Positions 1 through 8,617 of a DNA stretch of 62,217 nucleotides are shown piece after piece; the first letter of the stretch is position 1, and every line of letters starts with the position of its first letter. Made by a program: the position numbers and the translations under genes. The notes beneath the pieces are model-generated. The model saw only the letters and a list, made by a program, of their open reading frames with translations, did no database searches and was not told the DNA's origin. Source of the DNA: Flavobacteriales bacterium UBA2104 (GTDB lineage Bacteria; Bacteroidota; Bacteroidia; Flavobacteriales_D; Crocinitomicaceae); the NCBI GenBank assembly GCA_002331485.1, contig DCYS01000006.1, positions 1 to 62,217 on the forward strand, in the 5' to 3' direction.

Positions 1-624
1 AAACCCTCCTTCATCACCAACATTCGTTGAAAAACCTTTGTCTTTCAATACCTTCTTCAAATGATGAAATATCTCAGTTCCCATTCGAAGTCCTTCCGAG
101 AAAGACTTAGCTCCGAATGGCATTACCATAAATTCTTGAATATCTATTTTGTTGTCAGCATGTGAACCTCCATTTAAAATATTCATCATTGGAACTGGCA
201 TTCTGTAAGATCCGGCGCCACCGATATATTTAAACAAAGACATTCCAGATTCCGCAGCTGCAGCTTTGGCCACAGCTAAAGACACTCCTAGAATAGCATT
301 TGCACCTAAACGCTCTTTATTCTGAGTACCATCAATGTCAATCAACGTTTGGTCGATCGCTTTTTGATCAAAAATATAAGACCCTTCAAGCTCATCGTTA
401 ATCACCGTGTTAACATTCGATACAGCATTTTCTACACCTTTACCCATGTAGCGGTCAGCATCGTTATCTCTTAGTTCAACAGCTTCATGAACTCCAGTTG
501 ATGCTCCTGAAGGAACAGCAGCTCTACCCATATGACCAGTAGACGTATAAACATCAACTTCTACAGTTGGGTTTCCTCTTGAATCAAGTATTTGTCTTCC
601 TACGATTTTAGCGATGTAACTCAT
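1..624 (-). CDS. eno: Enolase (partial; C-terminal half lies beyond the left edge)
   Basis: Glycolytic enzyme that interconverts 2-phosphoglycerate and phosphoenolpyruvate in the cytoplasm. Only the first 208 codons are present. The protein opens MSYIAKIVGRQILDSRGNPT, the conserved enolase N-terminus, has the GASTG mobile active-site loop at residues 40-44, the SHADN motif with the active-site His at 155, and reaches NVGDEGG, which holds the proton-relay Glu, just before the edge. The ATG at 624 is the natural start. It lies 15 bp downstream of carA on the same strand, so the two are probably cotranscribed. Identity is certain; only the 3' end is missing. Confidence 0.97.
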   Translation of the reverse strand, partial: MSYIAKIVGRQILDSRGNPTVEVDVYTSTGHMGRAAVPSGASTGVHEAVELRDNDADRYMGKGVENAVSNVNTVINDELEGSYIFDQKAIDQTLIDIDGTQNKERLGANAILGVSLAVAKAAAAESGMSLFKYIGGAGSYRMPVPMMNILNGGSHADNKIDIQEFMVMPFGAKSFSEGLRMGTEIFHHLKKVLKDKGFSTNVGDEGGF

Positions 625-639
625 GACGGGGAAAAGATT

Positions 640-1752
640 TTATTTTTTGTGATTTTTCATGTTTGCAACGAACTCATCGAATAAGTATCTAGAATCGTGC
701 GGACCAGCAGATGATTCAGGGTGATACTGTACTGAAAAAACATTTTTATTCTTCAGTCTAATTCCTGCCACTGTATTATCATTCAAATGTGTATGCGTCA
801 ACTCTATATTATCGTTTGACTTCACACTTTCAGTCGAAACCACAAAACCATGATTCTGGCTTGTGATCTCACCTTTACCTGTTAAAAGATTCTTTACAGG
901 ATGGTTTAATCCTCTATGACCATGATGCATTTTCTCAGTTTTCAATCCCTGACTCAATGCGATCACCTGATGCCCCATACATATTCCGAATACTGGAATA
1001 TCAGTATTGATAATCTCATCAACCAATTTATGTGTTTCTTTCATTGCCGCTGGATCACCAGGACCATTTGACAACATGAAACCATCTGGTTGATAAGCTA
1101 ACATTTCATCCAAAGTCGAATTCATTGGAAAGACCTTCACCTCGCAATCACGTTCATTCAAACATCTCACGATATTTGTTTTCACTCCAAGATCTAGTAA
1201 GGCAACTTTATAATCTGATTTTCCAGTTGTTGATGCTGAAATGTATGCTTCTTTTGTACTTACTCGACTTGACAGCTCTAACCCTTCCATTGAAGGAACT
1301 TCTTTCACATCGTTCTTCAGTTGCTCAATATCCTGCTGATCCTCACTCGAGATGATCGCATTCATTGCACCTTTGGATCTGACGTGACGAACAAGTGCAC
1401 GAGTATCAACATCAGCAATACCCACTTTCTCATCTCTCAACATGAAATCTTCAAGAGACATGTCAGCACTAATGCGAGAAAATACTTCAGAAAACTTTTT
1501 AATAATGACCCCAGAACACTGCATCCTGTCAGACTCAACTTCATTCTTATTAGTTCCATAGTTTCCTATGTGAGCTGTTGTCATGATGAGCATTTGCTCC
1601 AGATATGAAGGATCGGTGAACACTTCTTGATAACCGGTCATCCCAGTATTGAAGGCTAACTCGCCAGTTGTTCGACCTTTTTTACCGATGGCTTTACCGT
1701 GGAAAACTGTACCATCTTCTAATACCAAAACTGCAGGAGAACGTTCAGTCAT
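640..1752 (-). CDS. carA: Carbamoyl-phosphate synthase small (glutaminase) subunit
   Basis: Hydrolyses glutamine and passes ammonia to the large subunit CarB to make carbamoyl phosphate for pyrimidine and arginine synthesis. The 370-residue length is usual for the family. The N-terminal CPSase_sm domain shows GELAFNTGMTGYQE near residue 30; the C-terminal class I amidotransferase domain carries the nucleophile Cys258 in FGICMGHQ and the His344/Glu346 pair in HPES. ATG at 1752. carB is not in the window. A minus-strand -7 element (TATTTTTG, 1769-1776) sits just upstream. Followed at 15 bp by enolase. Confidence 0.97.
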   Translation of the reverse strand: MTERSPAVLVLEDGTVFHGKAIGKKGRTTGELAFNTGMTGYQEVFTDPSYLEQMLIMTTAHIGNYGTNKNEVESDRMQCSGVIIKKFSEVFSRISADMSLEDFMLRDEKVGIADVDTRALVRHVRSKGAMNAIISSEDQQDIEQLKNDVKEVPSMEGLELSSRVSTKEAYISASTTGKSDYKVALLDLGVKTNIVRCLNERDCEVKVFPMNSTLDEMLAYQPDGFMLSNGPGDPAAMKETHKLVDEIINTDIPVFGICMGHQVIALSQGLKTEKMHHGHRGLNHPVKNLLTGKGEITSQNHGFVVSTESVKSNDNIELTHTHLNDNTVAGIRLKNKNVFSVQYHPESSAGPHDSRYLFDEFVANMKNHKK

Positions 1753-1768
1753 TTCTTATAAGTTTTGG

Positions 1769-1776
1769 CAAAAATA
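1769..1776 (-). promoter_or_regulatory. Putative -7 promoter element of carA-eno
   Basis: Reads TATTTTTG on the minus strand, matching the Bacteroidetes TAnnTTTG consensus, 17 bp before the carA ATG. No clear TTG -33 element is seen at the expected spacing, so this rests on the -7 match alone. Confidence 0.4.
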
Positions 1777-1838
1777 ATACTTTCAATGTGACTGCCGATT
1801 AGATGCTTCAAAAAGTTTTTCTTGTTTATCAACAGTTG

Positions 1839-3956
1839 TTAATCTTGCTTTTTGAAATCACTCAAACCATCTTCAAGCCACTTCTTGAACTTAGCTGGAT
1901 CACTATGATTTTCGTAATCCGCCGATCCGTTTTCCAGATCTTCTCCTTCAGTATTTTGTAGGATGTAATATGGCTGAGCTGTCACCTGATATTGCGAGAT
2001 CTGCATATAAGACCATTTCTGACCAGTAGTTCTAAGATCCACTTCTCTACCATTAGGATAAGTAACCGTTTTCTGCTCTTCTTTTGGTAATGGCTTTCTC
2101 TCATCTACGTGCAGAGAAACGATCACGACATCATCTCTTAAGATATCAATGATACCAGGCTCTCCCCAAACACTCTGCTCCATTTTTCTACAATTCACGC
2201 AATTATGTCCAGTAAAATCTACAAATAATGGCTTATTTACTTTTTCCGCATGAGCTAAAGCCTTGTCATAATCATGAAAAACCATGATATTTTGTGGTCC
2301 AAGCTCTGTTCCTTCAACATATTCTTGATGACCTGTAGTTATACCTGTATTACTAGCGCCTACACCCATAGGAGATTCACTATAACTCATTGGTGGAGGG
2401 AATGCACTAATAATTTTCAATGGTGCACCCCAAAGACCAGGTATCATGTATAAAACAAAGATCACTACAAACGTTCCAAGCATTGTTCTTCCCACAGAAA
2501 GTCTCTCCATCGGACTATCATGTGGCATTCGGATAAAACCAAATAAATACATCGCAAGAACAACAAATATTCCTATCCATATTGAAAGGAACAGTTCTCT
2601 TTCTAGCAAGTGCGCCTGTAACGAAAGATCTGCATTTGATAAAAATTTAAATGCCAGTGCCAATTCAAGGAATCCAAGCACTACTTTCACAGCGTTTAAC
2701 CAACCTCCAGATTTTGGCAATGTATTCATCCAACCAGGGAAAGCGGCAAACAAACCAAATGGTAAAGCGAGTGCTAAAGAAAAGCCAAACATTCCAATAA
2801 ATGGAGCCATTCCTCCTTCAGAAGCAGCTTGAACTAACAAAGTTCCGACAATCGGACCTGTACATGAAAAAGAAACTAATGCTAAAGCAAGTGCCATGAA
2901 GAAAATTCCAATCAACCCACCTTTATCCGCTTTTTGATCTGCTTTATTCACCCATGAACTCGGCATTCTAATCTCAAATGCACCGAGGAAAGAGATCGCA
3001 AAGATCACAAGGATTAGGAAGAATATAATATTGAATGTTGGGTTCGTGGACATAGCATTCAACGCGTCTGCACCAAATATCCAGGTGATCATTGTACCCA
3101 ATACGATATAGATCACAATTATTGAAATTCCGTAAGTTATTGCATTTCGAATTCCAGCTGCCTTAGTCTTACTTTGTTTTGTAAAGAAGCTAACTGTCAT
3201 TGGTATCATTGGGAAAACACAAGGAGTAAGTAGAGCTAAAAGTCCACTAACAAAAGAAACACCGAAAATCCACCATAGAGATTGATCTGCTGGTTTTTTC
3301 TTATCATCAGTTTCAGCTTTGACCTCTCCAGATCCACCTCCTTCAGAATTCGATGCTACTTCAACTGAATCTTCTTTTTCTTCCCCTGATCCTACCGAGA
3401 CATCACTACTATCTTTTTCATTCTCTTCCTCGACTTCCGATTGACCATCTTTTTCAATCTTTTCTTCATCATTCTTAGCTTCTTCAACCTCTTTACATCC
3501 TTTCACTTTAAGCTTAAAACGATCATCAAAAGGCATTAAACATTTTACTGAATCACATGGTTGAAATCCAAAATCCAGTTCGATGTCAAAAGGTTCCTCG
3601 ACCAATACTTTTATTTTTTGTTTTAATGTGAACGAACCCTCATGATAGGAAAGATGCTCCCCAGCAGCTTCGTCAAACTTTTTTATTGGTTTAGGTTCTA
3701 TTACACCTCCTACTTTTTCGAACTTATCGCTTTCAACAAGTGAAAAAGTTGTTGGAATCCCAAAATTATCTTCTGGTAATTGGGTAGCATTTATATGCCA
3801 ATGTTCGTCTATTACGAATTTACCTACTATCGTAGCCTCACACCCATTCTGTTCTACCGAAAACTTCCAATCAACTTTATCTTCTGGATATTCCATCTGT
3901 GAGAAGAGACTTCCCACTGTAAATACGATCATTAATAGGCTTAATAGCTTTTTCAT
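1839..3956 (-). CDS. dsbD: DsbD-type thiol:disulfide interchange protein
   Basis: Inner-membrane protein that carries reducing equivalents from cytoplasmic thioredoxin to the periplasm. Order of parts in the 705 residues: signal peptide (1-20, ending SLFSQ), an N-terminal DsbD-alpha domain with Cys134 and Cys139, a long acidic low-complexity linker rich in Glu/Lys/Ser (about 150-225), a membrane domain with its redox cysteines at Cys246 (TPCVFPM) and Cys365 (FSCTGP), and a C-terminal thioredoxin-like domain with the CVNC motif at 586-589. All three cysteine pairs are kept, so full electron relay is expected. The acidic linker is longer than in E. coli DsbD. It is 9 bp downstream of a gene for a second, free-standing alpha-like domain. 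Confidence 0.93.
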   Translation of the reverse strand: MKKLLSLLMIVFTVGSLFSQMEYPEDKVDWKFSVEQNGCEATIVGKFVIDEHWHINATQLPEDNFGIPTTFSLVESDKFEKVGGVIEPKPIKKFDEAAGEHLSYHEGSFTLKQKIKVLVEEPFDIELDFGFQPCDSVKCLMPFDDRFKLKVKGCKEVEEAKNDEEKIEKDGQSEVEEENEKDSSDVSVGSGEEKEDSVEVASNSEGGGSGEVKAETDDKKKPADQSLWWIFGVSFVSGLLALLTPCVFPMIPMTVSFFTKQSKTKAAGIRNAITYGISIIVIYIVLGTMITWIFGADALNAMSTNPTFNIIFFLILVIFAISFLGAFEIRMPSSWVNKADQKADKGGLIGIFFMALALALVSFSCTGPIVGTLLVQAASEGGMAPFIGMFGFSLALALPFGLFAAFPGWMNTLPKSGGWLNAVKVVLGFLELALAFKFLSNADLSLQAHLLERELFLSIWIGIFVVLAMYLFGFIRMPHDSPMERLSVGRTMLGTFVVIFVLYMIPGLWGAPLKIISAFPPPMSYSESPMGVGASNTGITTGHQEYVEGTELGPQNIMVFHDYDKALAHAEKVNKPLFVDFTGHNCVNCRKMEQSVWGEPGIIDILRDDVVIVSLHVDERKPLPKEEQKTVTYPNGREVDLRTTGQKWSYMQISQYQVTAQPYYILQNTEGEDLENGSADYENHSDPAKFKKWLEDGLSDFKKQD

Positions 3957-3965
3957 TGGTACTAT

Positions 3966-4382
3966 TTATATACTTAATTTAAATTCTTTCATTTCCGGAG
4001 GTAAACAACCCTCTTCGTTACAAGTCATGAATACAACCCGTACATTAAAATCACCCTCAACATCGTCTGGGAGAGCAACCCTAAAAATCACTTCACCTTC
4101 AAAATATCGAACTTCACCGCCATAATTCTCATCATACTTCACTGTACAAACAGGTTCAGCAGCGATGTTGATTTCTCGGTCATCCAATTCAACCGTGATC
4201 TCTGTTGGAATCGGTCCAGCATCTTCATTTTGAAATTGACTGTAAATATGCCATCCTTCATCTATTTCTGCTGATACCACAAGAACATTACAATCGTCAA
4301 CCGTTGCATCCCACTCCACATGAGACTGACTGAACAATTGAGAACTCGTGAGCAAAAATAAAAAAGGCATGAACTTCATCAT
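3966..4382 (-). CDS. Free-standing DsbD alpha-domain-like exported protein
   Basis: 138 residues: a signal peptide (about 1-18, ending LFSQS) followed by a domain that resembles the N-terminal domain of the adjacent DsbD protein. Shared features are the GWHIYSQ segment near residue 45 (DsbD has HWHINATQ) and a paired-cysteine motif C121-x4-C126 followed by LPPE, matching C134-x4-C139 LMP in the neighbour. In DsbD this domain accepts electrons from the thioredoxin-like domain and passes them to periplasmic partners. The gene directly precedes dsbD with a 9 bp gap, so the two are surely coexpressed. Role inferred: an extra periplasmic reductant or adaptor fed by DsbD. No membrane segment other than the signal peptide. 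Confidence 0.75.
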   Translation of the reverse strand: MMKFMPFLFLLTSSQLFSQSHVEWDATVDDCNVLVVSAEIDEGWHIYSQFQNEDAGPIPTEITVELDDREINIAAEPVCTVKYDENYGGEVRYFEGEVIFRVALPDDVEGDFNVRVVFMTCNEEGCLPPEMKEFKLSI

Positions 4383-4465
4383 GCCTTCAAAATTAGTTAA
4401 AGTCTGGGGATTAAATTCACCCTTATCGTAATGATTCTTGAAATCCTATGCTTCAGAAGTTCGAG

Positions 4466-4756
4466 TTAGGTCATCACCACTTTCTCTATACTAGAGATCG
4501 GTAGCCACACCCCACCCTTCAAACAAATGTATTTCAATCCAGTTGCCCAGATCGTAGTTTCAACACGTTTCAATCCTTGATCGTCTCTAAAGTAGATCGC
4601 CACCTTTCCATGGTGCAAATTTCCAAGCTTTGTTGCTTCGAGCAACTTTTCCATCAGTCCATCCTGTTGTTTCACCGACTGTTTCAGCTTAAATGACAGG
4701 TTTGGAATAATTTCTTTTTCAATAAGTTGCGCTGTTTGTTCTATAGTTTCTGTCAT
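4466..4756 (-). CDS. Uncharacterised small cytoplasmic protein
   Basis: 96 residues, no signal peptide, membrane segment or cysteine motif. The first half is helical and charged (repeated Glu, Gln and Lys); the second half looks beta-rich, with GKVAIYFRDD and TTIWATGLKYICLKGGVWLP. I do not recognise the family. It has an ordinary ATG at 4756 and codon use like its neighbours. It lies 83 bp upstream of the DsbD pair on the same strand and is divergent from purL. Probably a real lineage-specific gene; function unknown. Confidence 0.6.
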   Translation of the reverse strand: MTETIEQTAQLIEKEIIPNLSFKLKQSVKQQDGLMEKLLEATKLGNLHHGKVAIYFRDDQGLKRVETTIWATGLKYICLKGGVWLPISSIEKVVMT

Positions 4757-4958
4757 GGCTTAAAAATTTGAAGTGAGAAAGAAAAAGTAGGAATTTTTTT
4801 TCAATTAAACAAGCATTATTTTACATCACGCTCATTTTTTAACATCTCGTTCAACAAAACACGATGTTTCTCACAACGCAATACATCATATGACCGAGAC
4901 AGTGAATAGAATGTTTAAAAATAGCTTCAAATTAGGAAAGCACACCGTTCAATTTATT

Positions 4959-4966
4959 TATTTTTG
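4959..4966 (+). promoter_or_regulatory. Putative -7 promoter element of purL
   Basis: TATTTTTG matches TAnnTTTG and ends 17 bp before the purL ATG at 4984. The rest of the 227 bp gap (4757-4983) is AT-rich and shows no recognisable riboswitch or other feature. Confidence 0.5.
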
Positions 4967-4983
4967 CACATACAATAGATTAT

Positions 4984-7224
4984 ATGGAAAGTACAATTCA
5001 ACGAGAAGCAACGTTAGAAGAAGCAAAAGAGCTTGGACTAAGGGAAGATGAGTTTGAAATGATCAAGGGAATCCTGGGTCGAACTCCAAACTTCACAGAA
5101 ACGAGTGTCTATGGTGTAATGTGGTCAGAGCACTGCTCCTACAAAAACTCGATCTACTGGTTAAAACAATTACCTAAAGACGGTCCGCACATGCTTGTAA
5201 AAGCGGGTGAAGAGAACGCCGGATTGGTTGACTTGGGAGACGGAATAGGATGTGTCTTCAAGATTGAATCACATAACCACCCGAGTGCTATCGAGCCTTA
5301 TCAAGGAGCTGCAACAGGAGTTGGAGGAATCAATAGGGATATCTTCACTATGGGCGCACGTCCGATCGCTCAATTGAATTCACTTCGCTTTGGAAACATC
5401 AATAATGACAGAACAAAGTGGTTAGTTAAAGGTGTAACCAAAGGAATTGGTGATTACGGAAACTCTTTCGGTATTCCTATTGTAGGTGGAGAAGTATTTT
5501 TTGATGATTCGTACAACACAAATCCACTTGTTAATGCATTCTCAGCTGGTATAATCGATACAAAGAAAGTTATTTCAGCAACGGCATCTGGACCGGGCAA
5601 CCCTGTTTATATTGTTGGATCAGCAACAGGAAAAGATGGTATTGCCGGTGCAGCATTCGCTTCTAAAGACATTACTGAAGACTCAATGGATGATCTTCCA
5701 GCTGTTCAGGTTGGTGATCCATTCCAGGAGAAATTACTTCTTGAAGCTACAATGGAATTAGCAGAAACCGACGCAGTTGTTGGAATGCAGGATATGGGAG
5801 CTGCAGGGATCACTTGTTCATCATGTGAGATGTCTGCTGCTGGGAATGTCGGAATGGACATCTGGTTAGATAAAGTTCCAACACGTCAAAAGAACATGCT
5901 TCCATTTGAGATCCTATTATCAGAATCTCAAGAAAGAATGCTTGTTGTTGTAAAGAAAGGAAAAGAAAAGATCGTAAAAGATATATTCGATAAGTGGGAC
6001 CTACACGCTGAAGAGATCGGTGTAGTTACCGAAGGAGGAAGAGTTCGCTATTTTGAAGGAGATACACTTGTAGGAGATGTACCTGCAGAGTCTCTTGTTC
6101 TTGGTGGTGGAGCTCCTCAGTACGAGCGCGAATACAAAGAACCTGCTTATTACAAAGAATATCAGCAATTCAACATTGATGATGTTCAACAACCTGACGA
6201 CTTGAAAGAAGTTGCTCAGCATTTGTTAAGTCATCCGAATATCGCTTCGAAAAGATGGGTTTACGAGCAGTACGATTCAATGGTTGGAACCAAGACAATG
6301 ACAACAAACCGTCCTGCAGATGCAGGAATCGTGAACATAAAAGGTACTGATCGTGCGTTGGCAATGACTGTAGATTGTAATTCTAGATATGTTCATGCTG
6401 ATCCGCATAAAGGAACAGCTATTGCCGTATCAGAAGCAGCGAGAAACATCGTCTGCTCAGGAGGTAATCCAAGTGCGATCACTAACTGTTTGAATTTCGG
6501 TAACCCTTATAATCCGGAGTCGTACTGGCAATTCGTTGGAGCGATCAAAGGAATGTCTGAAGCTTGTATAAAATTCCAGACACCTGTAACAGGAGGTAAT
6601 GTTTCTTTCTATAACCAAACAGTAACAGAAGGAAAAGAGGAGCCTGTATTCCCAACACCAACGATCGGAATGATCGGATTGGTAGATGACAAGAAGAAAA
6701 CAATGTCTCTTGATTTCAAACATAAAGGAGATCTTATTTTCATCATCGGGAAAAACGTGGAGGATATCGGAAGTTCTGAGTATCTCTATTCTTACCATGG
6801 AATTAAAAAATCGCCTGCTCCATACTTCAACATTGAGGAGGAGTATAATATGCAGCAGTCGATTAAAAACCTTATTCAAGGAGGACTTATTAATGCCGCT
6901 CACGATTGTGCTGATGGAGGTTTATTCATCACATTAACTGAAATGGCAATGCCGAATGAACTAGGATTTGATATCATTACAGATGCAGAAATTCGTGAAG
7001 ATGCATTCTTGTTTGGAGAAGCTGCAGGTCGAGTTGTTGTTACTGTGAACGAAGACAACGAAGATGAGTTCATTGAATTTATGATGAAACAAAATAATGT
7101 AAAATACACGTTATTAGGTCATGTTACTCAAGGTAAAATGGTTGTCGACGATGAACACTATGGTTTCGTTCAAGAAGCTAAAGAGATCTACAACAATGCA
7201 CTTGGTAAATTACTAGATGCTTAA
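4984..7224 (+). CDS. purL: Phosphoribosylformylglycinamidine synthase, PurL subunit
   Basis: ATP-dependent synthase subunit for the fourth step of purine synthesis (FGAR to FGAM). At 746 residues it is the short, Bacillus-type PurL, which needs separate PurQ (glutaminase) and PurS partners; neither is in the window. It shows VMWSEHCSYKNS near residue 47 and the substrate/ATP-site stretch FKIESHNHPSAIEPYQGAATG near 95, with repeated AIRS-like half domains (second half from about 430, with CNSRYVHADPHKG). Monocistronic: own promoter upstream and a strong hairpin terminator 24 bp after the stop, shared with the convergent transporter gene. Confidence 0.97.
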   Translation: MESTIQREATLEEAKELGLREDEFEMIKGILGRTPNFTETSVYGVMWSEHCSYKNSIYWLKQLPKDGPHMLVKAGEENAGLVDLGDGIGCVFKIESHNHPSAIEPYQGAATGVGGINRDIFTMGARPIAQLNSLRFGNINNDRTKWLVKGVTKGIGDYGNSFGIPIVGGEVFFDDSYNTNPLVNAFSAGIIDTKKVISATASGPGNPVYIVGSATGKDGIAGAAFASKDITEDSMDDLPAVQVGDPFQEKLLLEATMELAETDAVVGMQDMGAAGITCSSCEMSAAGNVGMDIWLDKVPTRQKNMLPFEILLSESQERMLVVVKKGKEKIVKDIFDKWDLHAEEIGVVTEGGRVRYFEGDTLVGDVPAESLVLGGGAPQYEREYKEPAYYKEYQQFNIDDVQQPDDLKEVAQHLLSHPNIASKRWVYEQYDSMVGTKTMTTNRPADAGIVNIKGTDRALAMTVDCNSRYVHADPHKGTAIAVSEAARNIVCSGGNPSAITNCLNFGNPYNPESYWQFVGAIKGMSEACIKFQTPVTGGNVSFYNQTVTEGKEEPVFPTPTIGMIGLVDDKKKTMSLDFKHKGDLIFIIGKNVEDIGSSEYLYSYHGIKKSPAPYFNIEEEYNMQQSIKNLIQGGLINAAHDCADGGLFITLTEMAMPNELGFDIITDAEIREDAFLFGEAAGRVVVTVNEDNEDEFIEFMMKQNNVKYTLLGHVTQGKMVVDDEHYGFVQEAKEIYNNALGKLLDA

Positions 7225-7247
7225 GATTTTAGAATAGACTTATGATC

Positions 7248-7281
7248 AAAACCGTTTACATAATTGTAAGCGGTTTTTTTT
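7248..7281. terminator. Bidirectional terminator between purL and the MFS gene
   Basis: A 13-bp stem (AAAACCGTTTACA with TGTAAGCGGTTTT, one G-T wobble), loop TAAT, then eight T residues on the plus strand and A residues on the other side. It lies between two converging genes, so it can end both transcripts. Confidence 0.85.
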
Positions 7282-8602
7282 ATGCTTCATTATCTGCTTT
7301 CCGAGGCACAAGCAACAAGAGCACAAGACCAATCGCAAAGAGGATAATAATAGATAGTACAGATGCTCTCAAGTCACCTGTGAGGTCTTCCATCAAACCA
7401 AAAAAGAATAATCCGATAACGATACCGATCTTTTCAGAAACGTCGTAAAAAGAGAAATAAGACGCATGATCTTTCGTCTCTGGAAGAAATTTAGAATATG
7501 TAGATCTGGCCAATGCCTGGACACCTCCCATTACAAAACCTACTCCTGCTGCGAGAAAATAAAAAGTGATCGGTTTTTCGATAAAATATGCCCAAATACA
7601 CAATCCAACCCAACCAGTAACAACTATAGTCAAGGTTTGAAGATTACCGATCTTACCAGAAACCCATGACATTAAATATGCTCCTCCGGCTCCTAATAGT
7701 TGAATCAGTAATATCGCGATGATCAGACCAGTATCTCCCCCATTATCTCCCCAGTCAATTTCCTTTTTAGCGAAAACAACTGCCATCAACATCACAGTCT
7801 GTACCCCAGTATTGAAGAAGAAAAATGAAAACAAATAGCGCTTTAATCGCTTAGTTCCTTTGAACTCTACAAATACTCTTTTAAGCTCTTTAAAGCCTTT
7901 CCAGACAAAACCTTTTTCTCTCTTTTTCTTATATACATTGTTCGGTAGTCGAGAAAAAGTAATCTGAGCAAAGCCGATCCACCATAAACCCACCAATATG
8001 AAGCTCCATTTTGTATAGCTTTCATCCACTAACATAATTAGCGAAAGACAAATAACTAATAAGAGCATGCTACCAAAATAACCCATTGAAAAACCACGAG
8101 CCGAAATGTTATCATGATCTTTAGGCTCAGCAATTTCGGGTAGAAAAGCATTATAGAAAACAAAGCTATGCCAGAAACCAATACTTGCCAGAAATATTGA
8201 TAACATCCCTAATTCGATCTGAGCAGGATTAAACCAATATAAAGAGATACATGACAATGCTCCTAAATAACAGAAGAACTGCATGAATCGCTTCTTATTT
8301 CCTGTTACATCAGCTACCCCAGAAAGCAGTGGAGACAAGATACTTACAAGCAAGAATGAAGCCGCCAAAACATATGAAAACAGAACTGTGTTCGAAATGG
8401 AGGCTCCAAAAAAATCAACCATTACATTCTCACCTTCTGCCAATTCACCTCCCTCACGACCAAGAGATTTAAGATAATAGCTCTCTGTTATATTTGCATA
8501 GAAAATTGGGAAAATTGCAGATGAAATTACAAGATTGTAAACTGAATTCGCCCAGTCATAAAAAATCCAACCTTTTATGATCCTTTTATTTCCCTTTTCC
8601 AT
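7280..8602 (-). CDS. MFS transporter of the UMF1/Atg22-like family
   Basis: 440 residues with about 12 hydrophobic segments. The opening IKGWIFYDWANSVYNLVISS is the hallmark N-terminus of the bacterial relatives of the vacuolar effluxer Atg22 (UMF1 family); GGVQALARSTYSKFLPE near 365 is the other strongly conserved stretch. Members are multi-helix inner-membrane exporters, but the substrate is not known. ATG at 8602. It follows the E1 dehydrogenase gene by 15 bp and likely shares its transcript. Its stop codon lies inside the T-run of the terminator shared with purL. Confidence 0.88.
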   Translation of the reverse strand: MEKGNKRIIKGWIFYDWANSVYNLVISSAIFPIFYANITESYYLKSLGREGGELAEGENVMVDFFGASISNTVLFSYVLAASFLLVSILSPLLSGVADVTGNKKRFMQFFCYLGALSCISLYWFNPAQIELGMLSIFLASIGFWHSFVFYNAFLPEIAEPKDHDNISARGFSMGYFGSMLLLVICLSLIMLVDESYTKWSFILVGLWWIGFAQITFSRLPNNVYKKKREKGFVWKGFKELKRVFVEFKGTKRLKRYLFSFFFFNTGVQTVMLMAVVFAKKEIDWGDNGGDTGLIIAILLIQLLGAGGAYLMSWVSGKIGNLQTLTIVVTGWVGLCIWAYFIEKPITFYFLAAGVGFVMGGVQALARSTYSKFLPETKDHASYFSFYDVSEKIGIVIGLFFFGLMEDLTGDLRASVLSIIILFAIGLVLLLLVPRKADNEA

Positions 8603-8617
8603 AGTAGTGTAGTGTGT

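Noticed and set aside
2446..2832. Open plus-strand frame of 128 codons within dsbD
   Set aside because: Antisense shadow of a clear gene, with no family-like sequence.
4890..4983. Short frame starting ATGACCGAGACAG upstream of purL
   Set aside because: Has no ribosome-binding site or homology and runs over the purL promoter; resemblance to the MTET start of the divergent small gene is chance.
4757..4983. Purine riboswitch ahead of purL
   Set aside because: No conserved purine aptamer core or paired stems could be seen in this AT-rich gap.
6457..6903. Open minus-strand frame of 148 codons within purL
   Set aside because: Antisense shadow of purL, with no recognisable domain.
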